DNA from: Mucilaginibacter arboris
Lineage (GTDB): Bacteria > Bacteroidota > Bacteroidia > Sphingobacteriales > Sphingobacteriaceae
Assembly: GCF_009754915.1 (NCBI RefSeq)
Contig: NZ_WPIK01000007.1
Location: 124,001-188,000, forward strand
Direction of reading: 5' to 3'
DNA length: 64,000 nucleotides
Position 1 is the stretch's first letter; each line of letters opens with the position of its first letter. The notes under the pieces were generated by a model. That model was not told the origin of the DNA and did no database searches. It saw only the letters and a list, made by a program, of their open reading frames with translations. The position numbers and the translations under genes were made by a program. This document shows, one piece after another, positions 28,056-36,628 of the stretch.

Positions 28056-28139
28056 ATTAAACACGAAACGCCCCATTACTGGAGCGTCTATCCAAAGATA
28101 CTATCTATGGAGCTGTTCTTGTAATGCAAAGATAATATA

Positions 28140-28165
28140 TTCAAAGAATGAAAGCAAATCACAAC
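28140..28165 (+). promoter_or_regulatory. 26-nt perfect CRISPR anti-repeat covering the NYN start codon
   Basis: This segment (TTCAAAGAATGAAAGC followed by AAATCACAAC) is the exact reverse complement of the first 26 bases of the CRISPR repeat. It spans positions -8 to +18 of the NYN gene, including the ATG at 28148-28150. The mRNA would pair with the repeat part of any crRNA over more bases than the tracrRNA does (16). The following bases, AAGAATTATTGCG (28168-28180), match 11 of 13 in the tracrRNA nexus region AAGGATTATTCCG. Confidence 0.75.
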
Positions 28166-28771
28166 GAAAGAATTATTGCGTATATAGATGGTTTTAATCT
28201 TTATTTTGGTATGAAACAAAGCGGCAATGATACGCTTTGGCTAAATCCGAAAAAATTGGTATTATCTTTACTTAAGCCTAATCAAGAATTAGTACACTTA
28301 AATTATTTTACTTCTAGGATCCGCAATAATCCAGATAAGGAGCGAAGGCAAAATACGTATATAGAAGCGATAGAAACATTAAGTGATTGTAAGATAGTTT
28401 ATGGGCACTACCAATCTCATATCGAAGAATGTAGAAAATGTGGTCATACCTATCCTTACTCAAATGAAAAAATGACCGATGTTAATATTGCAGTTTCGAT
28501 GATGGAAGATGCCTTTAATGATAAATATGATGCGGCATTTTTAATTACAGGCGATAGTGATTTGGTCCCACCTATTAAATCTATCCAATCTTTGTTTCCG
28601 TCAAAACGCGTTTTTGTCGGATTTCCTCCCAATAGGTTCAATGTTAGTGTTAAAAATGTTTCAAAAGGGAATATGATCATTGGCAGGAAAAAATTAAAAG
28701 ATGCTCAATTTGAAGATGAAGTGCAAAAACCGAATGGATTTATTTTAAAAAGGCCTAATGGATGGAGGTAA
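28148..28771 (+). CDS. NYN domain (PIN-like) ribonuclease-family protein between cas9 and tracrRNA
   Basis: NYN domains belong to the PIN-like nuclease superfamily and are predicted metal-dependent RNases. The acidic active-site pattern is complete: IAYIDGFNLYF (D14), EKMTDVNIAVSMMEDAF (D111) and FLITGDSDLVPPI (D136, D138). The protein has 207 residues, no signal peptide, and a CRKC pair near residue 95. Its first six residues, MKANHN, are encoded by the anti-repeat at 28140-28165; the conserved domain begins just after, at ERIIAYIDGF. The only ATG near the domain start is the one inside the anti-repeat. The gene lies on the plus strand, divergent from cas9 and upstream of the tracrRNA. I know of no established role for NYN proteins in type II CRISPR systems. 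Confidence 0.88.
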   Translation: MKANHNERIIAYIDGFNLYFGMKQSGNDTLWLNPKKLVLSLLKPNQELVHLNYFTSRIRNNPDKERRQNTYIEAIETLSDCKIVYGHYQSHIEECRKCGHTYPYSNEKMTDVNIAVSMMEDAFNDKYDAAFLITGDSDLVPPIKSIQSLFPSKRVFVGFPPNRFNVSVKNVSKGNMIIGRKKLKDAQFEDEVQKPNGFILKRPNGWR

Positions 28772-28788
28772 GTGTTAAATATATTTTT

Positions 28789-28796
28789 TACTTTTG
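28789..28796 (+). promoter_or_regulatory. tracrRNA promoter -7 box (TACTTTTG)
   Basis: An exact TAnnTTTG match ending five bases before the anti-repeat, 18 bases after the NYN stop codon. This spacing predicts a transcript starting at or just before the anti-repeat. A clear -33 TTTG is not visible. GTTAAATAT at 28774-28782 also matches the distal part of the anti-repeat, so a longer pairing form is possible. Confidence 0.6.
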
Positions 28797-28800
28797 TTGT

Positions 28801-28869
28801 TGAAAGCAAATCACAATAAGGATTATTCCGTTGTGAAAACATTTAAGGCGGGGCAACTCGCCTTTTTTT
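28801..28869 (+). ncRNA. tracrRNA of the type II-C CRISPR-Cas9 system
   Basis: The RNA opens with the anti-repeat TGAAAGCAAATCACAA (28801-28816), complementary to bases 2-17 of the plus-strand repeat. It continues with a nexus-like hairpin GGATTATTCC (28820-28829) and a linker, and ends in a Rho-independent terminator: AAGGCG, an 8-nt loop, CGCCTT, then seven T (28845-28869). This order of anti-repeat, short nexus and terminal hairpin is that of compact II-C tracrRNAs. Its strand fixes the crRNA strand of the array. Confidence 0.92.
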
Positions 28870-28877
28870 ATTTTCCC

Positions 28878-28885
28878 TATTTTTG
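28878..28885 (+). promoter_or_regulatory. Candidate promoter -7 box of the ClC gene (TATTTTTG)
   Basis: An exact TAnnTTTG match directly after the tracrRNA terminator and 20 bases before the GTG at 28906. This supports that GTG as the start, with a very short leader. Confidence 0.45.
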
Positions 28886-28905
28886 CCCAACCAAACCCAG
28901 TTTAC

Positions 28906-30750
28906 GTGACAGATTTTACCCGTAAAAAAAAGTATGCGCAATTCATCCATCTTTTAAAAAGCTTTAAAAAGAGCAGCATACTCAAAGCCAAAAGTTACGA
29001 AATCATCCTGATGTGGGTCCGTAACAATGTTTCACGCAGCCAGTTCCTGCTGCTTTCGGGTATTTTTGTTGGCCTTACTTCCGGCCTGGCAGGCGTTTTC
29101 CTCAAATCGCTGGTGCATTACATCGAATACCTCATTCATGATAAAGTCCATTTTGAAGAGCAGGTGATTTACTACATGCTGTTTCCGGTTATCGGTATCG
29201 TTTTAACCACTTTAGCTTCTATTACTTTTTTCACAGGAGAAAAACGAAAAGGCGTACCAGCAATTTTATATGAAATTGCACAAAATTCCAGCCTCGTTGC
29301 TTCTACAAAAATGTACTCGCAAATTGTACAAAGCGCTTTAACCGTTGGTTTTGGCGGTTCTGCCGGTCTGGAAAGCCCCATTGCGGTAACCGGTTCTGCC
29401 ATTGGTTCTAACTTTGCACGGACTTATAAACTGGATTATCGGGAGCGGACTTTGTTGCTGGCAGCAGGCGCATCTGCGGGTATTGCGGCAGCCTTTAATG
29501 CGCCTATGGCCGGAATTATGTTTGCGTTTGAAATTTTGCTGACAGGCGTGGTCTTTACCGATTTTATTCCGCTGGTTGTAGCAGCCGTTTGCGGAAGCTT
29601 GCTTTCTAAAATTATCCTGAACGAAGCTACCTTGTTTCAGTTTCGTACACGCCATCCTTTTGATTATACCAATATCCCTTATTATATTATTTTAGGGATT
29701 TGCTGCGGCCTCTATGCCCGCTATTTTGTGGTGATCTCACAGCAGGTAGAACATTTTTTCAAGCATTTAAAAAGAAACCGTTTTCAAAAAGCCGTTATTG
29801 GCGGGCTGATGCTTTCGGTGCTGTGCGTTTTATTGCCGCCGCTTTTTGGCGAAGGCTACCAATCGGTAAAAAGCCTGGCGAACGGACAAGTGCAATCGGT
29901 TGTTTCCGTTAGTTTTTTAAAATATTTCCCGTATCATTCCTGGTTTATCCTGCTGTTTTTGGGCTGTGTTTGCATCTTCAAGGCTTTTGCTACTTCTATT
30001 ACTATTAATAGTGGTGGCGTAGGCGGTAACTTCGCACCTTCATTGGTTTGTGGTGGCACGCTTGGTTTTTTCCTGGCTTCGGTTTATGTGCAGTTGGGTT
30101 TTCCTAACGTTCCGGTTAATAACTTGCTTATTGTTGGAATGGCAGGTGTGATGAGTGGCGTAATGTATGCGCCTTTAACAGCTATTTTTTTAATTGCAGA
30201 AGCGAGTTCTGGTTACGACCTGTTTATTCCGCTGATGATCGTTTCGGTTATTTCTTTTGTAATATCCAAATGGTTCTCGCCCATCTCCCCGGACCTGAAA
30301 CAATTGGCGGAAGAAGGACAAATTTTTACAACCGAGCACGACCGTAACCTGCTTTCGCTGCTCCATACGCCAGACCTGATCGAAAAAAACATCCAAACCA
30401 TTAACGTGCACGCTTCTTTTCCAGAGTTGCTTGATCTGGTGAGGCAGGGCCATCGTAATTTTATTGCCGTGCTCGAAAACAGTACCCTGGTTGGTATTAT
30501 TACTTTGGATGATATTCGCCCCGTGATGTTTAACCACGAAATGTACGAAGAATTGGATGTGGAAAAAGTAATGAAAGCGCCGCCGGCAACCATACAACTG
30601 GAAGATGATATGCGCAGCATTATCCGCAAGTTTGACGATACCAATACCTGGAATTTGCCTGTTGTTGCAGGCGAAAACTTTGTTGGTTTTATTTCCAAAT
30701 CAACCGTGTTAAACCAATACCGCGAGTTGCTAAAAGGTTATTCTGCTTGA
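28906..30750 (+). CDS. ClC family chloride channel/antiporter with C-terminal CBS pair
   Basis: An integral membrane ClC protein of 614 residues that should move Cl-, perhaps in exchange for H+. Selectivity-filter motifs are present as GFGGSAGLESPIA (gating Glu kept; the usual GxEGP has Ser in place of Gly), GVGGNFAPSL and a region around MSGVMYAPLTA. The last ~130 residues hold two CBS domains (TLVGIITLDDIRPV and NFVGFISKSTVLNQY), which usually sense nucleotides. The start is a GTG supported by a -7 box just upstream. No functional link to the CRISPR locus is evident. Confidence 0.92.
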   Translation: MTDFTRKKKYAQFIHLLKSFKKSSILKAKSYEIILMWVRNNVSRSQFLLLSGIFVGLTSGLAGVFLKSLVHYIEYLIHDKVHFEEQVIYYMLFPVIGIVLTTLASITFFTGEKRKGVPAILYEIAQNSSLVASTKMYSQIVQSALTVGFGGSAGLESPIAVTGSAIGSNFARTYKLDYRERTLLLAAGASAGIAAAFNAPMAGIMFAFEILLTGVVFTDFIPLVVAAVCGSLLSKIILNEATLFQFRTRHPFDYTNIPYYIILGICCGLYARYFVVISQQVEHFFKHLKRNRFQKAVIGGLMLSVLCVLLPPLFGEGYQSVKSLANGQVQSVVSVSFLKYFPYHSWFILLFLGCVCIFKAFATSITINSGGVGGNFAPSLVCGGTLGFFLASVYVQLGFPNVPVNNLLIVGMAGVMSGVMYAPLTAIFLIAEASSGYDLFIPLMIVSVISFVISKWFSPISPDLKQLAEEGQIFTTEHDRNLLSLLHTPDLIEKNIQTINVHASFPELLDLVRQGHRNFIAVLENSTLVGIITLDDIRPVMFNHEMYEELDVEKVMKAPPATIQLEDDMRSIIRKFDDTNTWNLPVVAGENFVGFISKSTVLNQYRELLKGYSA

Positions 30751-30898
30751 AGCTATTAGCTTTAAGCAGTCAGACATCAGCGAAAGAAAAAAAGCACACT
30801 TCGTATATAGCTTTAACTAATGTTTTTTGTGAATACTATATTTTTGTTCGTTAAATTTTAGCTGAAAGCCGATTGCTGATAGCTGTAAACCTTTTAAA

Positions 30899-31309
30899 AT
30901 GTCAGCAATAATTAAATCCATTACTGCGGAACAAACCTGGCCAATCAGACAAAAAGTAATGTATCCTGAATTTGAAATTGATAAAGTAAAACTTGCCGAC
31001 GATGCACAAGGCCGCCATTTCGGCTTGTTTGTTGCAGATGAATTAACCGTAGTGGTTTCACTTTTTGTTAAAGATGAAGCTTTACAATTCCGAAAATTAG
31101 CAACGCTGACAGCACAACAAGGAAAAGGTTACGGCAGGCAAATGATGGAATTTATTCTTGACCTGGCATCCGCAGAAAACCTCGAAACTATTTGGTGCAA
31201 TGCAAGATTAACCGCATCAAAATTTTATAAAACTTTTGGTTTGGAGGTTTCCGGAGAAAGCTGGCAGCAGAACGGCCATGAATTTGTGATGATGAAAAAG
31301 CAGCTTTAA
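30899..31309 (+). CDS. GNAT family N-acetyltransferase
   Basis: A 136-residue single-domain acetyltransferase. The acetyl-CoA binding motif A is FRKLATLTAQQGKGYGRQMMEFIL with the Q-x-x-G-x-G signature, and motif B follows in ETIWCNARLTASKFYKTFGLE. It is cytoplasmic and stands alone. The acceptor could be a small amine or a protein terminus and cannot be predicted. Confidence 0.9.
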   Translation: MSAIIKSITAEQTWPIRQKVMYPEFEIDKVKLADDAQGRHFGLFVADELTVVVSLFVKDEALQFRKLATLTAQQGKGYGRQMMEFILDLASAENLETIWCNARLTASKFYKTFGLEVSGESWQQNGHEFVMMKKQL

Positions 31310-31388
31310 CAGTTTTATGTTGATAAAAGAAGCATGGCCTCACCTTAAAAGGGCGCTAAACATTTTCCCCGCTTTTTAGTTGGATTAC

Positions 31389-31396
31389 TATATTTG
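31389..31396 (+). promoter_or_regulatory. Candidate promoter -7 box of the M42 peptidase (TATATTTG)
   Basis: An exact TAnnTTTG match 38 bases upstream of the ATG at 31435. The -33 region is not clear. Confidence 0.45.
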
Positions 31397-31434
31397 CTTT
31401 TAAACAAACCGTTTAAAAGGATTTTATAGAAAAC

Positions 31435-32550
31435 ATGCCCGAAAATACAGAGAAACCCGAAAAAGTACACGTGCCCGTTGTAACACCCGAATCCCTTTCT
31501 TTTTTAGAAAAATACATCAATAACTCTTCGCCAACCGGTTTTGAAGCAGAAGGCCAGAAAATGTGGCTGGAATATTTAAAGCCTTATATCGATACACAAT
31601 ACGTAGATAATTATGGAACGGCTGTAGGAATTATCAACCCTGATGCTGAATACAGGGTGGTAATTGAAGCACATGCAGATGAAATTTCCTGGTTCGTTAA
31701 TTATATTACCAGCGATGGTTTAATTTATGTGATCCGTAACGGCGGTTCCGATCATCAAATTGCGCCTTCCAAACGCGTAAATATTTACACCGAAAAAGGG
31801 GTGGTAAAAGCAGTATTCGGCTGGCCGGCCATTCATACCCGCGGCGGCGAAAAGGAAGAAGCGCCCACTTTAAAAAACATTTGTCTGGATTGCGGCTGCA
31901 CCACCAAAGAAGAAGTAGAAAAATTAGGCGTGCACGTAGGCTGCGTGATCACTTATGAAGATGAATTTATGGTACTGAACGACCGTTATTACGTTGGCCG
32001 CGCGTTGGATAACCGTGTTGGCGGTTTCATGATTGCCGAAGTTGCACGCTTATTAAAAGAAAACAACGTAAAACTGCCTTTCGGTTTGTATATCGTTAAC
32101 GCTGTGCAGGAAGAGATCGGACTGGAAGGCGCAGCCATGATTGCTGAATATATTGAACCGGATGTTGCCATTATTACCGATGTTACCCACGATACGCAAA
32201 CACCAATGATCAATAAAATAACACAAGGTGATTTGGCTTGCGGCCGTGGCCCGGTTGTTTCTTATGCGCCTGCAGTACAACGAAACGTCAATAAATTATT
32301 GGTGGAAACGGCAGAAAAAAACAACATTCCGTTCCAGCGCCAGGCTTCTTCCCGTTCAACCGGCACCGATACCGATGCTTTTGCTTATTCCAACGCAGGC
32401 GTTCCCTCAGCCTTGATTTCTTTGCCTTTGCGCTACATGCACACCACGGTAGAAATGGTGCATAAAGAAGATGTGGACAATGTAATCAGCCTGATCTATC
32501 AAAGTTTGCTGAACATTCAGGATGGCCAGGATTTTAAATATTTTAAATAA
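31435..32550 (+). CDS. M42 family metallopeptidase (glutamyl/tetrahedral aminopeptidase type)
   Basis: M42 enzymes are large cytoplasmic dinuclear-metal aminopeptidases that trim peptides. The 371 residues show the metal ligand His in VVIEAHADEISWFV, the bridging Asp in RALDNRVGGF, the catalytic Glu pair in VQEEIGLEGA, the Asp in ITDVTHDTQTP and the C-terminal His in MHTTVEMVHKEDV, so the active site is complete. Length is normal. Endoglucanase (CelM) annotations of relatives are generally considered peptidases. It is monocistronic with a -7 box upstream. Confidence 0.93.
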   Translation: MPENTEKPEKVHVPVVTPESLSFLEKYINNSSPTGFEAEGQKMWLEYLKPYIDTQYVDNYGTAVGIINPDAEYRVVIEAHADEISWFVNYITSDGLIYVIRNGGSDHQIAPSKRVNIYTEKGVVKAVFGWPAIHTRGGEKEEAPTLKNICLDCGCTTKEEVEKLGVHVGCVITYEDEFMVLNDRYYVGRALDNRVGGFMIAEVARLLKENNVKLPFGLYIVNAVQEEIGLEGAAMIAEYIEPDVAIITDVTHDTQTPMINKITQGDLACGRGPVVSYAPAVQRNVNKLLVETAEKNNIPFQRQASSRSTGTDTDAFAYSNAGVPSALISLPLRYMHTTVEMVHKEDVDNVISLIYQSLLNIQDGQDFKYFK

Positions 32551-32639
32551 AAAAACAAACTTTCGGCTGATAAAAAGAGTATCATGCTTCTTTTATCGGA
32601 TAAAAATCTAAACTTTAAATTTCAATTCAACATAAAACA

Positions 32640-33539
32640 ATGAAACCAACACTTTTAATCTTGGCAGCCGGGATGGCAAGCCGTTACGGAAGCATGAAAC
32701 AAGTGGATGGCTTTGGCCCGAACGGCGAAACCATTATTGATTATTCTATTTATGATGCGATCAAGGCCGGTTTTGGCAAGATCAGTTTCATCATCCGGGA
32801 AGAATTTGTGGATAGCTTTAAATCTAAGTTCGAGCCAAAACTGAATGGTAAAATTGAAACCGAGTACGTTTTTCAAACCTTTAATTTAAAACCTTACGGC
32901 ATCGACCAGGAAATTGAACGTTCTAAACCCTGGGGAACGGCACATGCGGTACTGGAAGCCAAAAACCAGGTACAGGAACCGTTTTGCGTAATTAATGCAG
33001 ACGACTTTTACGGCGCGGAAGCTTTTGAAAAAATGGCAGCGTTTTTAACCGGGGAAGTTACCGATAACCATTTCTCGCTGATGGGTTACCGCATAGATAA
33101 AACTTTATCTGAGCATGGTTCTGTTTCACGCGGCGTTTGTAAGGTTGATGAAAACAACAACCTGTTAGAAATTAACGAGCGCTTGAAAGTTTACGAAAAA
33201 GACGGCGTGATTGTGTATGAAGAAAACGGGGTAGAAACGCCATTGCATGAAGATCCACGTGCTTCGATGAATTTCTGGGGATTTTCTCCGGCCATTTATG
33301 GATTGATGGAACCGTTGTTTAAAGAATTTGTGGGGGAAAATGCCGCCGATCCGAAATCAGAATTTTTACTGCCAAAAGTAGCAGATGAGCTGATTAAAGC
33401 CGGAAAAGCATCTTTTAAAGTGATCCCAACTTCGGCACAATGGTTTGGTGTAACTTATAAAGAAGATAAACCGGTTGTTCAGCAAAAAATATCAGAACTG
33501 GTAGCCAGCGGAACTTATCCAGGTAATTTGTGGGGATAA
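32640..33539 (+). CDS. Sugar-1-phosphate nucleotidyltransferase-like protein
   Basis: The N-terminal LLILAAGMASRYGSMKQVDG is the nucleotide-binding signature of the NTP-transferase family, with the Gly-rich loop, Arg and Lys. INADDFYGAEAFEKM carries the metal-binding Asp. The 299-residue protein lacks the left-handed beta-helix acyltransferase domain of GlmU. It probably activates a sugar phosphate for cell-envelope polysaccharides, but the base and sugar cannot be decided. It stands alone, with a strong hairpin after it. Confidence 0.85.
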   Translation: MKPTLLILAAGMASRYGSMKQVDGFGPNGETIIDYSIYDAIKAGFGKISFIIREEFVDSFKSKFEPKLNGKIETEYVFQTFNLKPYGIDQEIERSKPWGTAHAVLEAKNQVQEPFCVINADDFYGAEAFEKMAAFLTGEVTDNHFSLMGYRIDKTLSEHGSVSRGVCKVDENNNLLEINERLKVYEKDGVIVYEENGVETPLHEDPRASMNFWGFSPAIYGLMEPLFKEFVGENAADPKSEFLLPKVADELIKAGKASFKVIPTSAQWFGVTYKEDKPVVQQKISELVASGTYPGNLWG

Positions 33540-33616
33540 GATTTTAAGCCCAGTTTTTTGCCCGGGGCTGAACTTGTTCCAGTTCTTCATCCAAAAAAAA
33601 ATCGATCATCATTTTT

Positions 33617-33662
33617 AGCCGGTAAAAGAAGCATTCAATTTTGGATGCTTCTTTTACCGGCT
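33617..33662. terminator. 18-bp perfect hairpin built from dispersed half-sites; bidirectional terminator
   Basis: AGCCGGTAAAAGAAGCAT and ATGCTTCTTTTACCGGCT face each other across a 10-nt loop, flanked by T runs on both strands. It lies between two convergent genes. A second hairpin follows at about 33670-33698 (CCCTCTCC/GGAGAGGG), a motif repeated at 41890-41914. Confidence 0.7.
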
Positions 33663-33730
33663 GTTTTTTTGCCTCACCCCGGCCCTCTCCCCTGGAGAGG
33701 GATTTAGGGTGAGGCTTGTGGATTTGCTTC

Positions 33731-34210
33731 TTATCTTTTCATAATTGCCCAACCACTTGCAAGTGAGATCAAATCTTCAATGCCGCCAACAATCGAATCT
33801 TTAGCGTGTAATTTTTTATCTACATATTTCCGCAAGTAAAAAGTAGCGAAAGTAACTGCCAAAGCAGAAGCGCCGCCTAATACTAAACCTTTTGCAATTC
33901 CGGCTTTATTTGCACGGAACAAACCTGCGCCAGCCAAAGCGCCTGATGCAACACGTACAGCTACCTGCGGAAAAATAATGCGGTTCGGCCCGTTAGGCAA
34001 TTGATCGCCTAAAAATTCGCCAGCCGTTAACACTTTTGTGATAACGCCCGTAATTGGTGATTGCAAAAAGCTCAGGCCTGATTTGGCCAAGGCTTTACTT
34101 GGATGTTTGTTTAAAAAGAAACTGAGGGCGGTTGGAGCAACTGTTGCACGCATTCCGGCTACGGCGCCAAGTCCGATTGCTTTTGCAATTATCTTCTTCG
34201 AATTTGTCAT
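33731..34210 (-). CDS. DUF4126 family membrane protein
   Basis: The 159-residue product has the DUF4126 opening GLGAVAGMRATVAPTALSFFLNKHP and several hydrophobic, glycine/alanine-rich segments (VASGALAGAGLFRANKAG, GLVLGGASALAVTFATFYL). It is likely an inner-membrane protein. No function is established for this family. It is convergent with the upstream nucleotidyltransferase gene and divergent from the GH127 gene. Confidence 0.8.
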   Translation of the reverse strand: MTNSKKIIAKAIGLGAVAGMRATVAPTALSFFLNKHPSKALAKSGLSFLQSPITGVITKVLTAGEFLGDQLPNGPNRIIFPQVAVRVASGALAGAGLFRANKAGIAKGLVLGGASALAVTFATFYLRKYVDKKLHAKDSIVGGIEDLISLASGWAIMKR

Positions 34211-34372
34211 AATGTTCGTTTAATTGGAGAGTTAACATGCAGTAGCTCTTATGGTTTGCTTTTTAACATAATCTACTAAATATGCTAATTTGTTATTATT
34301 TTTAGCTGATAAAAGAAGCATCAACCATTGCTCTGGAAACCAAACCAGAACGTTAACTATAGACCGAAAAAA

Positions 34373-36382
34373 ATGAAAAAGCTATTCTTTGCTGTCTTGC
34401 TGTACAGTAGTGTTGCCTGTGCACAAAACAAAGACTATACAATTAGTCCGGTATCGTTTACCAAAGTTAAGCTGGCAGACCAGTTCTGGCTGCCAAAAAT
34501 AGAAACCAACCGAACGGTTACTATTCCGGCTTCTTTTGAACGATGTGAAAATACCGGCCGTGTAAAAAACTTTGAAATGGCGGCAGCAAAAAGCGGAAAG
34601 TTTTGTACTAAATTCCCTTTTGATGATACCGATATTTACAAAACCATAGAAGGTGCATCGTATTCGCTGGCCGTTCATCCCGATCCAAAGTTGGACCATT
34701 ACCTGGATTCCATCATTACCATTGTAGGCAAAGCACAAGAGCCCGATGGTTATTTATATACGGCAAGAACGATTGATCCGCTGCATCCGCATCCCTGGGC
34801 AGGCCCGGAACGCTGGGTTAGGGAAAACGAGTTAAGCCACGAATTATATAACTCCGGCCATATGTTTGAAGCTGCTGCAGCGCACTATCAAGCAACCGGG
34901 AAACGTAATTTCTTAAACATCGCTTTAAAAAATGCTGATCTGCTGGTCAAAACATTCGGTCCGGGCAAAAGGCATGTTGCGCCAGGGCACGAAATTGTGG
35001 AAATGGGTTTGGTGAGGTTGTACCGCATCACCGGTAAAAAGGATTACCTGGATTTAGCCAAATTCTTTATTGATGAACGGGGCAAAAGAACTTACGATAA
35101 AACAAGCACCGATGAATGGAAAAACGGCATGTACTGGCAGGATAACGAGCCGGTTACAGACCAGGACGAAGCTGAAGGCCATGCGGTTAGGGCAATGTAT
35201 TTATATTCAGGCATGGCAGATGTAGCTGCATTAACTGGCGACCAGGAGTATCTAACCGCTACCGACCGGATTTGGGACAACATGGTTTCCAAAAAAATGT
35301 ATGTGCAGGGAGGAATTGGTGCTGTACCAAGCGGGGAAAGGTTTGGATCGAACTTTGAACTGCCCAACGAAACTGCTTATAACGAAACCTGCGCAGCAGT
35401 AGGAAACGTTTTCTGGAACCAGCGGATGTTTCTGCTGCACGGGGATTCAAAATACATCGACCTGATGGAAAAAGTGCTTTACAATGGCTTGATCTCCGGT
35501 GTTGGTTTGGATGGAAAATCCTTTTTCTATACCAACGCGATGCAGGTTAACCCCGGATCGAAAGTAAATAAATCCCTGGAAGCGGTAAGGTCTGGCTGGT
35601 TTGAATGTTCCTGCTGCCCAACCAACCTGGCCCGTTTGCTTCCCGCTCTTCCGGGTTATGTGTATGCACAGAAAGGCGATGCTGTTTTTATCAACCTTTT
35701 TGTGGGCAGCCAGGCAAATCTGCAGGTCAACAAAAAAGCGGTTAAGATCATCCAGGAAAATAATTACCCATGGAACGGTTTGCTGTCGTTTACCTTATCA
35801 CCGGAAACACCGCAAGCATTTACCCTGAAAGTACGTATTCCGGGATGGGTGAGAAATGAGGCAATCCCATCCGGTCTTTATTCTTTTGAAAAGAATCAGC
35901 CAGCTTCTGTAACCATCAAAGTAAACGGAAAACCTGTAAAATATGCCATGCAAAACGGTTATGCCGTGATCAGCAGGGTTTGGAAAAAGAACGATCGGCT
36001 TGCAGTGAATTTGCCGATGGAGGTTAAAAAAGTAATAGCCAGCCCAAGCCTGGCAGAAGATGCAGGTAAAGTTGCTTTACAGCGCGGGCCAATTATGTAT
36101 TGTGCCGAATGGAAAGATAATGATGGCAAGGTAAGTAATATCGTCATCCCGAAAGGGACAACTTTTACACCTGCTTATCATGCTGGTCTGCTGAACGGTT
36201 TAACCGTTTTAAGCGGACATGTTTTAAAAGCTGACACAAGCGATACAAGCAAAATACAGCCTGTTCGGTTTACGGCCATTCCCTACTACTCCTGGGCAAA
36301 CCGCGGAAAAGGGGAGATGACGGTTTGGTTTCCGGAGGTTGCAGGAACAGGTACGGTTTCAGAAAAGAAAACGATGAAGTAA
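34373..36382 (+). CDS. Secreted glycoside hydrolase family 127 protein (beta-L-arabinofuranosidase type)
   Basis: GH127 enzymes release beta-L-arabinofuranose from plant glycans with a zinc-bound cysteine nucleophile. The 669 residues begin with an export signal (MKKLFFAVLLYSSVACAQ). Family markers are DQFWLPKIETNRTVTIPASF, the (alpha/alpha)6 region with YLYTARTIDP and GHEIVEMGLVRLYR, and WFECSCCPTNLARLLPALPG with the metal-binding and catalytic Cys cluster, followed by a C-terminal beta-domain. The ATG at 34373 starts the signal peptide; a longer in-frame start at 34328 is not needed. This suggests use of plant arabinan or arabinogalactan, though no complete utilisation locus is present here. 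Confidence 0.92.
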   Translation: MKKLFFAVLLYSSVACAQNKDYTISPVSFTKVKLADQFWLPKIETNRTVTIPASFERCENTGRVKNFEMAAAKSGKFCTKFPFDDTDIYKTIEGASYSLAVHPDPKLDHYLDSIITIVGKAQEPDGYLYTARTIDPLHPHPWAGPERWVRENELSHELYNSGHMFEAAAAHYQATGKRNFLNIALKNADLLVKTFGPGKRHVAPGHEIVEMGLVRLYRITGKKDYLDLAKFFIDERGKRTYDKTSTDEWKNGMYWQDNEPVTDQDEAEGHAVRAMYLYSGMADVAALTGDQEYLTATDRIWDNMVSKKMYVQGGIGAVPSGERFGSNFELPNETAYNETCAAVGNVFWNQRMFLLHGDSKYIDLMEKVLYNGLISGVGLDGKSFFYTNAMQVNPGSKVNKSLEAVRSGWFECSCCPTNLARLLPALPGYVYAQKGDAVFINLFVGSQANLQVNKKAVKIIQENNYPWNGLLSFTLSPETPQAFTLKVRIPGWVRNEAIPSGLYSFEKNQPASVTIKVNGKPVKYAMQNGYAVISRVWKKNDRLAVNLPMEVKKVIASPSLAEDAGKVALQRGPIMYCAEWKDNDGKVSNIVIPKGTTFTPAYHAGLLNGLTVLSGHVLKADTSDTSKIQPVRFTAIPYYSWANRGKGEMTVWFPEVAGTGTVSEKKTMK

Positions 36383-36387
36383 AAGTC

Positions 36388-36628
36388 TATGCTTCTTTTA
36401 TCAACTAAAAATGTTGGTCGTTAGGTTTGTTTTTAGGGATCGATGCTTCTTTTATCACCTAAAAAATGTTAACCATTCACTAACTGGACCTATAAGGTTT
36501 TCAAAACCTTATAGGTCCAGTTAGTGATTAAATGTAAACATCAATTTTATCCGGTAAAAGAAGCATGGGCATCAAACCCGGGCATGCCGAAGGACCAAAT
36601 TTAAATTGGTGCCAAAAAGTTTAAACAA
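36388..36628. mobile_element. Truncated MITE-like element with a nested palindrome
   Basis: The right end keeps the family terminus AAAAAGTTTAAACAA (36614-36628), and the interior has the usual facing half-sites, but the left terminal repeat is not recognisable. At 36478-36526 a 49-bp palindrome (two 24-bp arms starting CACTAACTGG and ending CCAGTTAGTG, one central base) replaces part of the loop found in the copies at 4958-5143 and 7991-8196. The 734-bp gap 36383-37117 otherwise holds one tiny ORF and two single half-sites (about 36741 and 37043). Confidence 0.55.

Noticed and set aside
29172-30698. Four minus-strand ORFs (76-161 codons) opposite the ClC gene
   Set aside because: They lie wholly inside a well-supported ClC/CBS coding region and lack family features.
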